From Burkholderiales bacterium (GTDB lineage Bacteria > Pseudomonadota > Gammaproteobacteria > Burkholderiales > SG8-39), in NCBI GenBank assembly GCA_017880775.1, contig JADGRQ010000033.1:1-46634 (forward strand): DNA of 46,634 nt. Reading direction: 5' to 3'. The notes beneath the pieces are model-generated. The model was not told the origin of the DNA. It saw only the letters and a program-made list of their open reading frames with translations, and searched no databases. Positions 31,355 through 42,377 of this stretch are shown in pieces (the stretch's first letter is position 1; each line of letters opens with the position of its first letter). Position numbers and translations under genes: made by a program.

Positions 31355-32929
31355 ATGCGCTTTACCCGCGTTGTTCTGACGGCGCTTGCCGTCGCCATAT
31401 TCGCCGCCGCCCCCGCCCACGCCGTCAACCTGCGCTGGGCGGCGCAGAACGACATCCTCACCTTCGATCCGCATTCGCAGAACCATGCGACCACCATCAC
31501 GATGTTGATCCACGTCTACGAGCCGCTGGTCCGCTACGACAAGAACTTCCAGATCGAGCCGGCGCTCGCGACCAGCTGGCAGCAAGTGACGCCGACGCAG
31601 TGGCGCTTCAATCTGCGGAAAAACGTCAAGTTCCACGACGGCAGCCCGTTCACCGCCGACGACGTGGTCTTCTCCTACGAACGGATCAAGCAGCCGCAGG
31701 GCACCATGCAGATCTACGTTTCCGGGATCAAGGAAGTGAAGAAAATCGACGATTTCACTGTCGACTTCATCCTCGACGGCCCGAACCCGGTCCTGCTCAG
31801 GAACGCGACCGTGTTCCTGATCATGAGCAAGAGCTGGTCGGCGAAGAACCGCTCCGAGAACATCCAGGACTACAAGGCCAAGGAAGAAACCTACGCCTCC
31901 CGCAACGCGAACGGCACCGGATCTTTCGTGCTCAAGGGCTGGGAGCCCGACCAGAAAATCGTATTCACCGCCAACAAGGACTGGTGGGACAAGCGCGACG
32001 GCAATGTCACCGACGTGACCTACACGCCGATCAAGTCTGACGCGACGCGCGTGTCGGCCCTGCTCTCCGGCGAAGTGGACCTGGTCACCGACGTGCCGAC
32101 GCAGGACATGGACCGCCTGCGCAAGGACGCCAACCTCAAGGTACTCGACGGCATCGAAAACCGCACCATCTTCATCGGCATGGACCAGCACAACGACGAA
32201 CTGCAGTACTCGAGCGTGAAGGGCAAGAACCCGTTCAAGGACATGCGGGTGCGCAAGGCCCTCAACATGGCGATCGACCGGGAGGCGATCAAGCGCGTCA
32301 CCATGCGCGGCCTGTCGGTTCCCGCCGGTATCATTATCGCCCCCGGGGTTCACGGCCACACCAAGGCGCTCGACGTAGTCACGAAGTACGACGTCAACGG
32401 CGCGAAGAAACTGCTGGCCGAGGCGGGCTACCCCAACGGCTTCGAGTTCACGCTGGACTGCCCCAACAACCGTTACGTGAACGACGAAAAGATCTGCCAG
32501 GCGCTGGTCGGCATGTGGTCGAAGATCGGCCTGAAGCCGACGCTGAACGCGATGCCCTTCGCCACCTACATCCCGAAGCTGCTGAAGATGGACACCAGCG
32601 CGTACATGCTCGGCTGGGGCGTGGCGACCTTCGACGCGCTGTATTCGCTGCAGTCGCTGGTGCGCACCAAGACCACCGGGGCCGACGGCAGCTTCAACCA
32701 GGGGCGCATCAGCGATGCGAAGCTCGACGCGATGATCGACGCGATGAAGACCGAGATGGACGTAAAGAAGCGCGACGCGCTGATCGAGGACGCGCTTACC
32801 ATGGTGCGCGACCAAGCCTACTACGTTCCGCTGCACCACCAGCTGCGGCCGTGGGTGATGAAGAAGAATGTCACCACCATTTACCGCTCCAACGACGCTC
32901 CGGAGTCGCGCTTCGCTACCGTGAAGTAA
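31355..32929 (+). CDS. ABC transporter substrate-binding protein, family 5 (peptide/nickel type)
   Basis: Periplasmic binding protein of 524 residues with a signal peptide ending near PAHA. The family 5 signature is seen from ALATSWQQVTPTQWRFNLRK through FHDGSPFTADDVVFSYERIK, and later DMRVRKALNMAIDREAI. Such proteins bind peptides, opines, sugars or other solutes; the ligand here is unknown. GGAGAAG precedes the ATG. No permease or ATPase gene follows; the next gene is convergent and overlaps its 3' end by 14 bases, so it is an orphan binder. Confidence 0.94.
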   Translation: MRFTRVVLTALAVAIFAAAPAHAVNLRWAAQNDILTFDPHSQNHATTITMLIHVYEPLVRYDKNFQIEPALATSWQQVTPTQWRFNLRKNVKFHDGSPFTADDVVFSYERIKQPQGTMQIYVSGIKEVKKIDDFTVDFILDGPNPVLLRNATVFLIMSKSWSAKNRSENIQDYKAKEETYASRNANGTGSFVLKGWEPDQKIVFTANKDWWDKRDGNVTDVTYTPIKSDATRVSALLSGEVDLVTDVPTQDMDRLRKDANLKVLDGIENRTIFIGMDQHNDELQYSSVKGKNPFKDMRVRKALNMAIDREAIKRVTMRGLSVPAGIIIAPGVHGHTKALDVVTKYDVNGAKKLLAEAGYPNGFEFTLDCPNNRYVNDEKICQALVGMWSKIGLKPTLNAMPFATYIPKLLKMDTSAYMLGWGVATFDALYSLQSLVRTKTTGADGSFNQGRISDAKLDAMIDAMKTEMDVKKRDALIEDALTMVRDQAYYVPLHHQLRPWVMKKNVTTIYRSNDAPESRFATVK

Positions 32930-34154
32930 GCAGGTTCTTGTAGAACCGCCCCGCTTGCATTACCGCCGGCAGGCCCCTGTCGGGGGCCTGCAGCGGCGCC
33001 AGGTCGCGTGTCGGGTCGCCCTCGACCACCAGCAGGTCGGCGGCTGCACCTTTTTCGATCACGCCGAGTCTTCCCGATTGATTCAGAACCTCCGCGCCCA
33101 CGCTGGTCGCGCTTTGCAGGATCTCCGCTGCGCTCATCGCCGGCAATCGCAGCGCGAACTCCGTCGCTTGCCTGGCATGCATGAAGCCAAGCAGGTCGGT
33201 GCCGAAGGCGATCGGCACGCCCTCGGCCTTGGCAATGCGGATGGCCTCGACACCCTGGTAGCGAACGCGTTCGAGTTTCTCGAACATCGCATCCGTCCAG
33301 CCCAGTCTGACGCCTTCATCAGCGATCGCCGCATAGGTCGCGAGCGTCGGCACAAGATACGCACCGCAGGCCTTCATCGCCTTTGCCGACGCCTCGTCGA
33401 GCAGGTTGCCGTGTTCGATGGTGCGGACGCCGCATTGCACCGCGCGGGTGATCGACGCCGGCGAATAGGCGTGCGCCATCACGTAGGTGTTGGCCGCCGC
33501 GGCCTCCTCGCAGATCGCGCGCAACTCCTCCAGCGAGTACTGCGTGCCATCGATCGGGTCGGTCGGGCTCGCCACCCCGCCACCGGCCATCACCTTGATC
33601 TGGTTCGCGCCGTTTCTCAGCTGCTCGCGCGCCGCTTTTCTCACCTCGCCGACGCCGTCGGCGATGGCGCCGAACAGGCCAAGACCCGCGCAGGTGCAGA
33701 ACATCGTCTGCGCTCCCTTGGGCCGCGCGTCGCCATGCCCGCCGGTCTGCGACAGTGGCCAGCCGGAGATGAACAGGCGCGGTCCGGCGAATAGGCCGCG
33801 CTCGACGGCTTCCTGCAATCCGAAATCCGCACCGGCCGCGTCGCGCACCGTCGTGAAGCCGCGCATCAGCATACCTTCGAGCACTTGCTTCGCCTGCGCG
33901 GTGATGAGCGATGGTGGCTGCATCGACAGGCGCAGCACGTCATGGGTGACTGCGGTGACATGCACGTGCGCGTCGATCAGGCCCGGCAGCAGGGCCTTGT
34001 CGGCGAGGTCGAAGCTTTGCGCCGCGTCCACCCGCGTCGTTTCGAAAAGCACATCGGCGATGTGGCTGCCCTCCACCACGACAGTGGCGTTGGGACGCAT
34101 GACGCCCTTGCGGCTGTCGAACAGATTGGCGTTGCGGAAGGCGATGCGGTCCAT
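32916..34154 (-). CDS. Metal-dependent amidohydrolase (imidazolonepropionase/prolidase-like)
   Basis: Cytoplasmic hydrolase of 412 residues with the full metal site of the superfamily: the HxH in GLIDAHVHVTAV, a Lys in QIKVMAGGGV, His in YVMAHAYSP and IEHGNLLDE, and Asp in AFGTDLLGF. It ends with KGAAADLLVVEGDPTRDL, the usual return to the beta-sandwich. The substrate is not known; relatives hydrolyse imidazolonepropionate, dipeptides or other cyclic amides. It starts seven bases after gcvT on the same strand, so it is probably part of the glycine cleavage operon. Its 3' end overlaps a convergent gene. Confidence 0.92.
   Translation of the reverse strand: MDRIAFRNANLFDSRKGVMRPNATVVVEGSHIADVLFETTRVDAAQSFDLADKALLPGLIDAHVHVTAVTHDVLRLSMQPPSLITAQAKQVLEGMLMRGFTTVRDAAGADFGLQEAVERGLFAGPRLFISGWPLSQTGGHGDARPKGAQTMFCTCAGLGLFGAIADGVGEVRKAAREQLRNGANQIKVMAGGGVASPTDPIDGTQYSLEELRAICEEAAAANTYVMAHAYSPASITRAVQCGVRTIEHGNLLDEASAKAMKACGAYLVPTLATYAAIADEGVRLGWTDAMFEKLERVRYQGVEAIRIAKAEGVPIAFGTDLLGFMHARQATEFALRLPAMSAAEILQSATSVGAEVLNQSGRLGVIEKGAAADLLVVEGDPTRDLAPLQAPDRGLPAVMQAGRFYKNLLTSR
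32969..32991. terminator. Strong hairpin just beyond the binding-protein gene, possible terminator
   Basis: GCAGGCCCC (32969-32977) pairs perfectly with GGGGCCTGC (32983-32991) across a five-base loop. It lies 40 bases after the stop of the + strand binding-protein gene but inside the 3' end of the convergent amidohydrolase gene. No T-run follows, so intrinsic termination is doubtful; it could stall polymerase or protect the mRNA end. The stem may also just follow from coding constraints. Confidence 0.3.
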
Positions 34155-34161
34155 GGTCGGT

Positions 34162-35234
34162 TCAGCGCTTGTAGCGTTTTGGTATAAAAGGCAGAGGCAC
34201 TATTTTGACCGCGTGCGGCTGGTTGCGCACGACGGCGTTCAGATGCGTCCTGTCCGAGACGCCGGAATCGACATAGGCCAGCATCACGGGTTTGCCGAGC
34301 GTGGGCGAAACCGTGCCGCTCGTGACTCGCCCGACGGAAGCGCCCGAAGCATCGACGAGTGGAGCGCCGCTGCGTACCGGCACCGGCTCCAATCCGAGCA
34401 GGCCGAGGAAGCGCTTGCGAGCGCGATCGACAAGCGCCGAACCGGGAAACCCGCCCGCCTTCGCTCCACCGGCGCGACGCGAGCGGGCGATCGCCCAGGC
34501 GAGCCCCGCCTCTCCCGGCGTGGTGCCCGAGTCCATGTCCTGTCCGTAGAGCAGCAACGCCGCTTCCAGGCGCAGCGTGTCGCGCGCCCCGAGACCGACC
34601 AGCTTCACGGCCGGATGCGCGAGCAATTTCCTTGCGAGCGCAACCGCATGGGCCGCAGGCACCGAGATTTCGAAGCCGTCTTCGCCCGTATAGCCGGAGC
34701 GCGAGACCAAGCAGTCCGCGCCGGCAAGCTGCATCGTTCGCGCGTGCATGAACTTCAGGTCCGCCGCCTCCGGCAAAACCTCCTCCGCGCGAGGCCCCTG
34801 CAGCGCAATCAGCGCATGGTCGAGGACGGAAAATTCGAGCCCGGGGCAAAGCAGCCGCATGCGCGCGACGTCGTTCTCCTTGCACGCCGCATTGACCACG
34901 ATCGCAACCCCGCCCTCCAGCCGCGTCACCATCAGGTCGTCGTCGATGCCGCCGCGCTCGTTCAGCAGCAGCGAATACTTCTGCAGCCCGGCCGGCCAGC
35001 CCGCGAAATCCACCGGCAGCGCGCGCTCGAGCGCCACGTGCAGATCGTCGCCGCGTGCGCGCAGTTGCCCCATGTGTGAGACGTCGAACAGGCCCGCATG
35101 CTCGCGCGTCCACAGGTGTTCGGCCTTGAGTCCGTCCGCGTACTGCACCGGCATCTCGTAACCGGCAAACGGCACCATGCGCGCACCGAGTTCGAGGTGC
35201 AGCGCGTGCAGCGGCGTGCGCTGCAACGCCCCGC

Positions 35235-35238
<4 letters not shown>
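34162..35238 (-). CDS. gcvT: Glycine cleavage system T protein (aminomethyltransferase)
   Basis: Tetrahydrofolate-dependent aminomethyltransferase of 358 residues that takes the methylamine group from lipoyl-GcvH, releasing ammonia and methylene-tetrahydrofolate. Typical parts are [20 protein letters not shown], then [34 protein letters not shown] and [20 protein letters not shown]. The C-terminal barrel ([20 protein letters not shown]) is complete. The ATG at 35238 overlaps the stop of gcvP by four bases. It is the third gene of the gcvH-gcvP-gcvT order on this strand. Confidence 0.97.
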
Positions 35239-38069
<2,831 letters not shown>

Positions 38070-38070
38070 C

Positions 38071-38457
38071 TCAGTGCGCACCGGCGGAAGCGCGGTACGC
38101 CGCGGCATCGAGCAGCGCCGCGAGTTCTTCGGGGTTCGCAAGCTTCAGCTTGAACAGCCACCCGTCCGAGTACGGTGAGACGTTGACCTGCCCGGGCGCG
38201 TCCGGAAGCGCGCCGTTCGAGGCGATCACCTCGCCCGAGAGCGGCGCGTATACATCGGAAGCGGCCTTGGTGGATTCGACCACCGCGCACGCGTCGCCCT
38301 GCCTGAATCGCGCGCCCGGCTCGGGCAACTCGACATAGACCAGCTCGCCCAACTGGTCCGCCGCGACGGCGGTGATGCCCACGCTCACGGTGCCGTCGCC
38401 GTGGTCGGCAATCCATTCATGCGATGCGGTGTATTTCAGCTTTTCAGGTACGTCCAC
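38071..38457 (-). CDS. gcvH: Glycine cleavage system H protein
   Basis: Lipoyl carrier protein of 128 residues that shuttles the methylamine between GcvP and GcvT. The lipoylated Lys64 is in [19 protein letters not shown], and the start [20 protein letters not shown] is typical. It begins at a GTG with a GAGGAGG site. It is the first gene of the operon; the 66-base gap to the upstream DUF4124 gene holds no glycine riboswitch that I can see, so any promoter is short or lies further upstream. Confidence 0.97.
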   Translation of the reverse strand: MDVPEKLKYTASHEWIADHGDGTVSVGITAVAADQLGELVYVELPEPGARFRQGDACAVVESTKAASDVYAPLSGEVIASNGALPDAPGQVNVSPYSDGWLFKLKLANPEELAALLDAAAYRASAGAH

Positions 38458-38523
38458 GCGAGCCTCCTCGTCGTTCGGCAGGGGCAGGCGCGCGCGGGAT
38501 GGCGGCGCAGGACCGTTTGCCGC

Positions 38524-39099
38524 TCAGAATTTCCGGATGCGCTCGATCTCCGACACCCGTCCGCCGACGAGCGAAATGGTTGTGGTGAATGGATCGGCCG
38601 AGGTCGGAAGGTAAGTATAGGTTTTCAGCGAATACACCGCACGCGCGGGGACCCGAAGGTTGCGGCCGCCCTGTACCGTCGTCGGCGCCGTTACGGCCGC
38701 GCCGCCGGTGTCGTTCAGATCCGGCTCGCCGGCCAATCCGAGCAATTCGCCTTCGCTCATGCCGCGCTGGATGCTGATGTATTTCGAAAACGTAAGGCCA
38801 TGCACCGTCTTCGGCGCCGCGGCAGCGCGCTCGGCAGCAGCCCGCGCCTCCGACTCCTGGCGCCGGGCAATGCGCTGCTCCATGCGCTCGCCTTGGCAAC
38901 GCACCGTATAGCAGTCCTGAGTGTCCGGCGCCGGCGGGCCCTCTTCGGCGCGAATGGGGACCGGCACCGACTTCACCCCGGCAGGAGGCGGGTCCTGCGA
39001 ATAGTGCGTCGTGCCCGTCGCATCGACCCAGCGGTAAATTTGCTGCGCCGCAACGGGCACGGCGGCCAAGAGCAAGGCAAACCACAGCGCAAGGCGCAT
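38524..39099 (-). CDS. DUF4124 domain exported protein
   Basis: Exported protein of 191 residues with a signal peptide (MRLALWFALLLAAVPVAA then QQ). The mature start IYRWVDATGTTHYSQDPPPA is the DUF4124 pattern, widespread in beta- and gammaproteobacterial envelope proteins of unknown role. An Ala/Arg/Glu-rich helical middle (GERMEQRIARRQESEARAAA) is followed by a C-terminal block (ISIQRGMSEGELLGLAGEPD) that resembles SmpA/OmlA-like small domains. It precedes gcvH by 66 bases on the same strand but is functionally unrelated as far as I can tell. Confidence 0.88.
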   Translation of the reverse strand: MRLALWFALLLAAVPVAAQQIYRWVDATGTTHYSQDPPPAGVKSVPVPIRAEEGPPAPDTQDCYTVRCQGERMEQRIARRQESEARAAAERAAAAPKTVHGLTFSKYISIQRGMSEGELLGLAGEPDLNDTGGAAVTAPTTVQGGRNLRVPARAVYSLKTYTYLPTSADPFTTTISLVGGRVSEIERIRKF

Positions 39100-39147
39100 G
39101 GCGCATCTCTCCTTCGTCTACGCTCAGTCTAACGCGCCGGATGCGCC

Positions 39148-40098
39148 TTAGGCATACCGCCCCAGGCGCACCATCGTCGTTCCGGGCTTCAGGTGCGCCA
39201 TTGAGGGCATCACCAGCACGCAGTCGTCGTACGGGGTGCGCCAGACTTTTTCGCCGTCCGAAGCGACCGGAGTTCCGGCTCTCCCGATCACCTCCAGGCC
39301 TTTGTAGGGTCCGGCGAAGCGGAAGTTCATGCTCTGCGCCACGACGGGTTCGGTCACGCGGATCACGCGCTGCACAGCCGGCGGTTCCAGCCGCAACCGG
39401 GGCGCGACAAACGCCTCGTCCACGATGCCGCTCGCGCGCAGGAACCTGAGCGTGGTATCGATCGCCACGTCGGCCGAGTTCTTCTCCCAGTGCTGGCCGC
39501 ATTCGATCAGCACCGCAGTGCGCGGGCTGGCCGGGTCGCTGAAAGCCCCGCGCTCGATCATGCGCAGCCCCGCCGGGTGGCCGGTATCGACCAGCAGATC
39601 GGCGGGCACGCCGATCCTGCGCGCGAAAGCGATGCTTTTCTCGCTCCGCGCGCACACCATGATCGGCCGGCACGGCTCGTGCATCGAGTGCAGGTCGAGC
39701 AGCAGTTCGGCCTGATCGACGAAGCGCGAAAGCTCGCGCGCGCGGCGCAGTTCGGTGGAGTCGCGCAGACCCGTCAACTGATCATCGCCCCAGACGCGGT
39801 TGTAGTCCTCGTCGATGTAGCGCGAGCGGTTCGGGGCGTCGAAGTCGAAACGCGCGTAGGCGGCGACGTTGGCAAACGCCAGCGTGAGCGTTCCGCGTTC
39901 CGGCCGCACGCCCTCGCGGAACATGCAATCCATCGCGATCGCACCGCAGAACTCGTTGCCGTGCGTGAGCGCCTGGATCATCACGTTCGGACCGGGCTTG
40001 CCGGAGTCGAGCACGGTCACGTATTCGACGCCGGTATTTCCCTTCCTGTAGGGCGTGATGTCAGGCGGCGCTATTTCAATGGGATAGTGTTCAGCCAC
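39148..40098 (-). CDS. Succinylglutamate desuccinylase/aspartoacylase family hydrolase
   Basis: Zinc-dependent deacylase of 316 residues. Zinc ligands His46 and Glu49 are in ALTHGNEFCG and His137 in LDLHSMHEP; the catalytic Glu is expected in AVLIECGQHWE. The substrate-binding Asn-Arg is in EDYNRVWG. The family removes acyl groups from N-acyl amino acids (N-acetylaspartate, N-succinylglutamate) or related amides; which one is not clear here. No signal peptide, so it is cytoplasmic. It lies between the methyltransferase and the DUF4124 gene on the same strand, with 40-50 base gaps. Confidence 0.9.
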   Translation of the reverse strand: MAEHYPIEIAPPDITPYRKGNTGVEYVTVLDSGKPGPNVMIQALTHGNEFCGAIAMDCMFREGVRPERGTLTLAFANVAAYARFDFDAPNRSRYIDEDYNRVWGDDQLTGLRDSTELRRARELSRFVDQAELLLDLHSMHEPCRPIMVCARSEKSIAFARRIGVPADLLVDTGHPAGLRMIERGAFSDPASPRTAVLIECGQHWEKNSADVAIDTTLRFLRASGIVDEAFVAPRLRLEPPAVQRVIRVTEPVVAQSMNFRFAGPYKGLEVIGRAGTPVASDGEKVWRTPYDDCVLVMPSMAHLKPGTTMVRLGRYA

Positions 40099-40137
40099 GC
40101 ATGCGCTCCTTTGCGTAATGGATCTCGCAAGCGTCGC

Positions 40138-40791
40138 TCATCGCCCGCTCCGGAATGTCAGCAGCCAGTAGTGCGGCAGCAGCTCGACGTGCGCACCCCG
40201 CCCGCAGCGCTCGGCACGGCGGATCAGTTCGCTCTGGTGCGGGAAGTTCTTCAGCACCTCGTGGGCACTGCCGTCGTCGAGCTTGCGCTGCTGCCAGGTG
40301 TTGCCCTCCGGGTCATGACGGGCGATCGGCGTACTCGATCCCTCGACGTAGCGGTTGTCGAGAAACGTGATCATCGCGCCGGGCGCTACGGTGTCCGCCG
40401 CGCCCGCGAGGAACGCATCGAGGCGCGCGAGCGGCACATGCGACCACCAGAATCCCGCGAACAGCGCATCGTGAGCGCGCCCGAGGTCCGGCAGCGCGTA
40501 GGCGTCGCCGGTCGCGAACGCCACGCGCCCCTCGGGGTAGCGTTTGGCGCGCGCGATGGCGAGCACTTCCTCGTTCACGTCGAGGGCCGTGACGCTGGCG
40601 GCGTGCGGTGCGATCACCTCGGTCCACCAACCGGTGCCGCAGGCCAGCTCCAGCAGCTTGCGCCCGGCGAAGAGTTGCGCGAGCCGTGCGCGCAGTATCG
40701 CCAGGTCCGCCTGCCGCTCCGGCTTGGCGTAGATGCGCTCGTACTCGGCGGCGCGTTTGGCGTAGTACCCGGCCAGGCTGGATTCAGCCAT
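40138..40791 (-). CDS. Class I SAM-dependent methyltransferase
   Basis: Methyltransferase of 217 residues with the SAM-binding motif LLELACGTGWWTEVIAPHA, then VTALDVNEEVL and RVAFATGDAYALPD. The C-terminal end (RCGRGAHVELLPHYWLLTFR) fits small-molecule methyltransferases. The substrate is unknown. The ATG at 40791 lacks its own clear ribosome site; a strong one lies further upstream and serves a 10-codon frame that ends within this start, so translation may depend on reinitiation. An alternative ATG at 40851 would add 20 residues with no conserved character. Confidence 0.88.
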   Translation of the reverse strand: MAESSLAGYYAKRAAEYERIYAKPERQADLAILRARLAQLFAGRKLLELACGTGWWTEVIAPHAASVTALDVNEEVLAIARAKRYPEGRVAFATGDAYALPDLGRAHDALFAGFWWSHVPLARLDAFLAGAADTVAPGAMITFLDNRYVEGSSTPIARHDPEGNTWQQRKLDDGSAHEVLKNFPHQSELIRRAERCGRGAHVELLPHYWLLTFRSGR

Positions 40792-40816
40792 TGGACGGCA
40801 GGATGCGGAAACGCAT
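40784..40816 (-). other. Possible 10-codon leader frame coupled to the methyltransferase start
   Basis: After a GGAGGAGG-type ribosome site there is an ATG at 40816 followed by ten codons (MRFRILPSNG) and a TGA at 40786-40784. The stop overlaps the methyltransferase ATG (ATGGCTGA). This is the arrangement of a translational coupler, in which ribosomes ending the leader restart on the gene. It may be chance, since the site could belong to an earlier start of the methyltransferase. Confidence 0.35.
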
Positions 40817-40867
40817 GCCTCCTCCTCACCTTGTTTTTCGTCTCCGAGCATAGCCCAACGCCGCTCT

Positions 40868-40883
40868 CCCCCGGGGGGGGGGG
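40868..40883. repeat. C5-G11 homopolymer tract in divergent intergenic region
   Basis: Five C then eleven G lie in the 218-base gap between the methyltransferase (-) and the envelope operon (+). Such runs are prone to slipped-strand length change and to sequencing error. It lies 126 bases before the first envelope gene. I see no other clear element in this gap; the DNA between the tract and the gene is less GC-rich, as promoter DNA often is. Confidence 0.7.
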
Positions 40884-41009
40884 CAAAAGCAAAACATCCA
40901 ATCAACAAGCGATTGCCACTCGGGGCGAAACTCGGTAGCCTTCTGCTTCTGCGCTGCACAAACCTGATGTCCCCGCCAAACTGCTGCTTTGACAATCGAG
41001 AGCAATGCC

Positions 41010-41333
41010 ATGACCGCAACGACTGCCACAACAACTGATGCCGCCAAGGGAAAACTGGTCGCCGACCTTAGAGTATTGATCGCCGACACCGAGGAACTGC
41101 TGCGCGCCACCGCCGGACAGGTCGGCGAGAAGGCCATTGCCGCGCGCGAGCGCATCCAGGCCTCGCTCGCCACCACCAAGGACAAGCTGGCCGAAGCGGA
41201 GCGCGCACTGATGGAAAAGACCAAGCAGGCCGCGCGCGCCACCGACGCCTACGTGCATGAGCACCCCTGGTCCGCGGTGGGCATCGCCGCGGCAGCCGGA
41301 ATCGTGCTCGGCATGCTTATCAGCCGTCGCTAG
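41010..41333 (+). CDS. DUF883 (YqjD/ElaB-like) inner-membrane tail-anchored protein
   Basis: A 107-residue protein with a long charged amphipathic helix (LRVLIADTEELLRATAGQVG, then ERIQASLATTKDKLAEAERA) and a C-terminal membrane anchor (PWSAVGIAAAAGIVLGMLIS then RR). In Escherichia coli the relatives YqjD and ElaB are tail-anchored inner-membrane proteins that bind ribosomes in stationary phase. I chose the ATG at 41010; a TTG at 40989 would add seven residues. It is first of eight tightly spaced genes; the next starts 12 bases later. Confidence 0.92.
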   Translation: MTATTATTTDAAKGKLVADLRVLIADTEELLRATAGQVGEKAIAARERIQASLATTKDKLAEAERALMEKTKQAARATDAYVHEHPWSAVGIAAAAGIVLGMLISRR

Positions 41334-41345
41334 AAGAGTTGCGCG

Positions 41346-41741
41346 ATGCCCGACGCGGGCGATGTCCCGCAGGGAGACGTTTCGTCCCCGGTGCGCCGCC
41401 TCGTCCGCGCGCTGATCTCGTTCGTCGAGACGCGCGCGCGGCTTGCCGCCAGCGAGTTCGAGGAACAGGCGTTACGCCTGTCCGAAATCGCTCTATGGGC
41501 GCTGGCTGCGTTGTTCGCCGCCGGCATTGCGCTGGTGATGCTATCGATTTTTACGGTACTGCTGTTCTGGGACGACCACCGCGTGCTGGCAGCAGGGTTG
41601 GTGGCCGCCCTGTGGTTCGCCGCTGCGGCCGCCTGCGCGCTGGTGGCGCGGGCGCGCATGCGCGAGCGGCCGAAATTCCTCGCCGCAACGCTCGCCGAAC
41701 TCGCCCGGGACCACTCGCGCTTCGGCAGACCCGATGCGTGA
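41346..41741 (+). CDS. YqjE/Holin_X-like inner-membrane protein
   Basis: A 131-residue protein with two strong membrane segments (IALWALAALFAAGIALVMLS, and VLAAGLVAALWFAAAAACAL) flanked by basic ends. The N-terminal LVRALISFVETRARLAASEF is typical of YqjE-like proteins, sometimes called phage holin family X but not phage genes here. The function is unknown; in enteric bacteria yqjD, yqjE and yqjK are neighbours as well. It overlaps the YqjK-like gene by eight bases. Confidence 0.88.
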   Translation: MPDAGDVPQGDVSSPVRRLVRALISFVETRARLAASEFEEQALRLSEIALWALAALFAAGIALVMLSIFTVLLFWDDHRVLAAGLVAALWFAAAAACALVARARMRERPKFLAATLAELARDHSRFGRPDA

Positions 41742-42045
41742 GCGTTTGATTGCATTGCGTGTGCGCCGCGCGAGTCTGGTCGCGCGCGCTGAAGCCGAGC
41801 GCAGCGTGCTCGAGGGCTGGCTTGTCCGGACGGATCGCTGGTCGCGCTGGGCGGGCGCAGGCGTTTCGCTGCTGGGTGAATTGAGACGCAGGCCGCTCCT
41901 GATTGCCGGCGCGGCGGCGCTTCTGTTCGCGCTGCGCCCGAAACGCGTGCTGCGATGGGCCGTCCGCGGCTGGTCGCTGTGGCAGCTCGCCCGCCGCGTG
42001 CGTGCGTCGTGGCGCCGCCTGGCGCCCGCCGCCAGCACGCGTTGA
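41734..42045 (+). CDS. YqjK-like small membrane-associated protein
   Basis: A 103-residue, very Arg-rich protein. The start RERLIALRVRRASLVARAEA and the weakly hydrophobic segment PLLIAGAAALLFAL after a basic stretch resemble YqjK-like proteins, which follow yqjD and yqjE in other proteobacteria. One membrane pass or peripheral membrane binding is likely. It overlaps the previous gene by eight bases and is followed by the LETM1-like gene after ten. Function unknown. Confidence 0.78.
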   Translation: MRERLIALRVRRASLVARAEAERSVLEGWLVRTDRWSRWAGAGVSLLGELRRRPLLIAGAAALLFALRPKRVLRWAVRGWSLWQLARRVRASWRRLAPAASTR

Positions 42046-42055
42046 GCGCACCGCA

Positions 42056-42361
42056 GTGACCCGACGCTTCCCGCCGAAAGTGATACGGGACGCGATGGAG
42101 CTTGCCGACCGCGAACGGCGCTTCCTGGTCGCGGAGATGGTGAAGACCAGGGGCCTGATGCCGGTCCTGATGAAACGCCGAAACAAGCAGCAGTGGTCGA
42201 GCGAGGACCGGGCCGAGATCCGCGCCCATCTGGCTCGCCTGTCCAAGCTGTCACCCTATCTGGTGATCCTGGTGATGCCGGGCGGCTTTGCGATGCTTCC
42301 GGTGCTTGCGTGGTGGCTCGACCGCAGGCGCCAGGCACGCGCCCGGGCGCAGTCGGCCTAG
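42056..42361 (+). CDS. Small LETM1-like membrane protein
   Basis: A 101-residue protein. The segment SSEDRAEIRAHLARLSKLSP followed by YLVILVMPGGFAMLPVLAWW resembles the LETM1 core, in which a helix with Leu-Ser-Pro-Tyr enters a membrane segment with Pro-Gly. Mitochondrial LETM1 affects cation/proton exchange and ribosome binding; the role of these short bacterial versions is not known. I chose the GTG at 42056; an ATG at 42094 is also possible. It sits between the YqjK-like gene and mlaE with gaps of 10 and 16 bases. Confidence 0.7.
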   Translation: MTRRFPPKVIRDAMELADRERRFLVAEMVKTRGLMPVLMKRRNKQQWSSEDRAEIRAHLARLSKLSPYLVILVMPGGFAMLPVLAWWLDRRRQARARAQSA

Positions 42362-42377
42362 GACGGGGTCGAACGCC

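Noticed and set aside
38458-38523. Glycine riboswitch before gcvH
   Set aside because: The gap is only 66 bases and shows no paired aptamer layout.
41346-41741. Phage holin
   Set aside because: The family name includes holin X, but the neighbours are yqjD- and yqjK-like genes and no phage genes are present.
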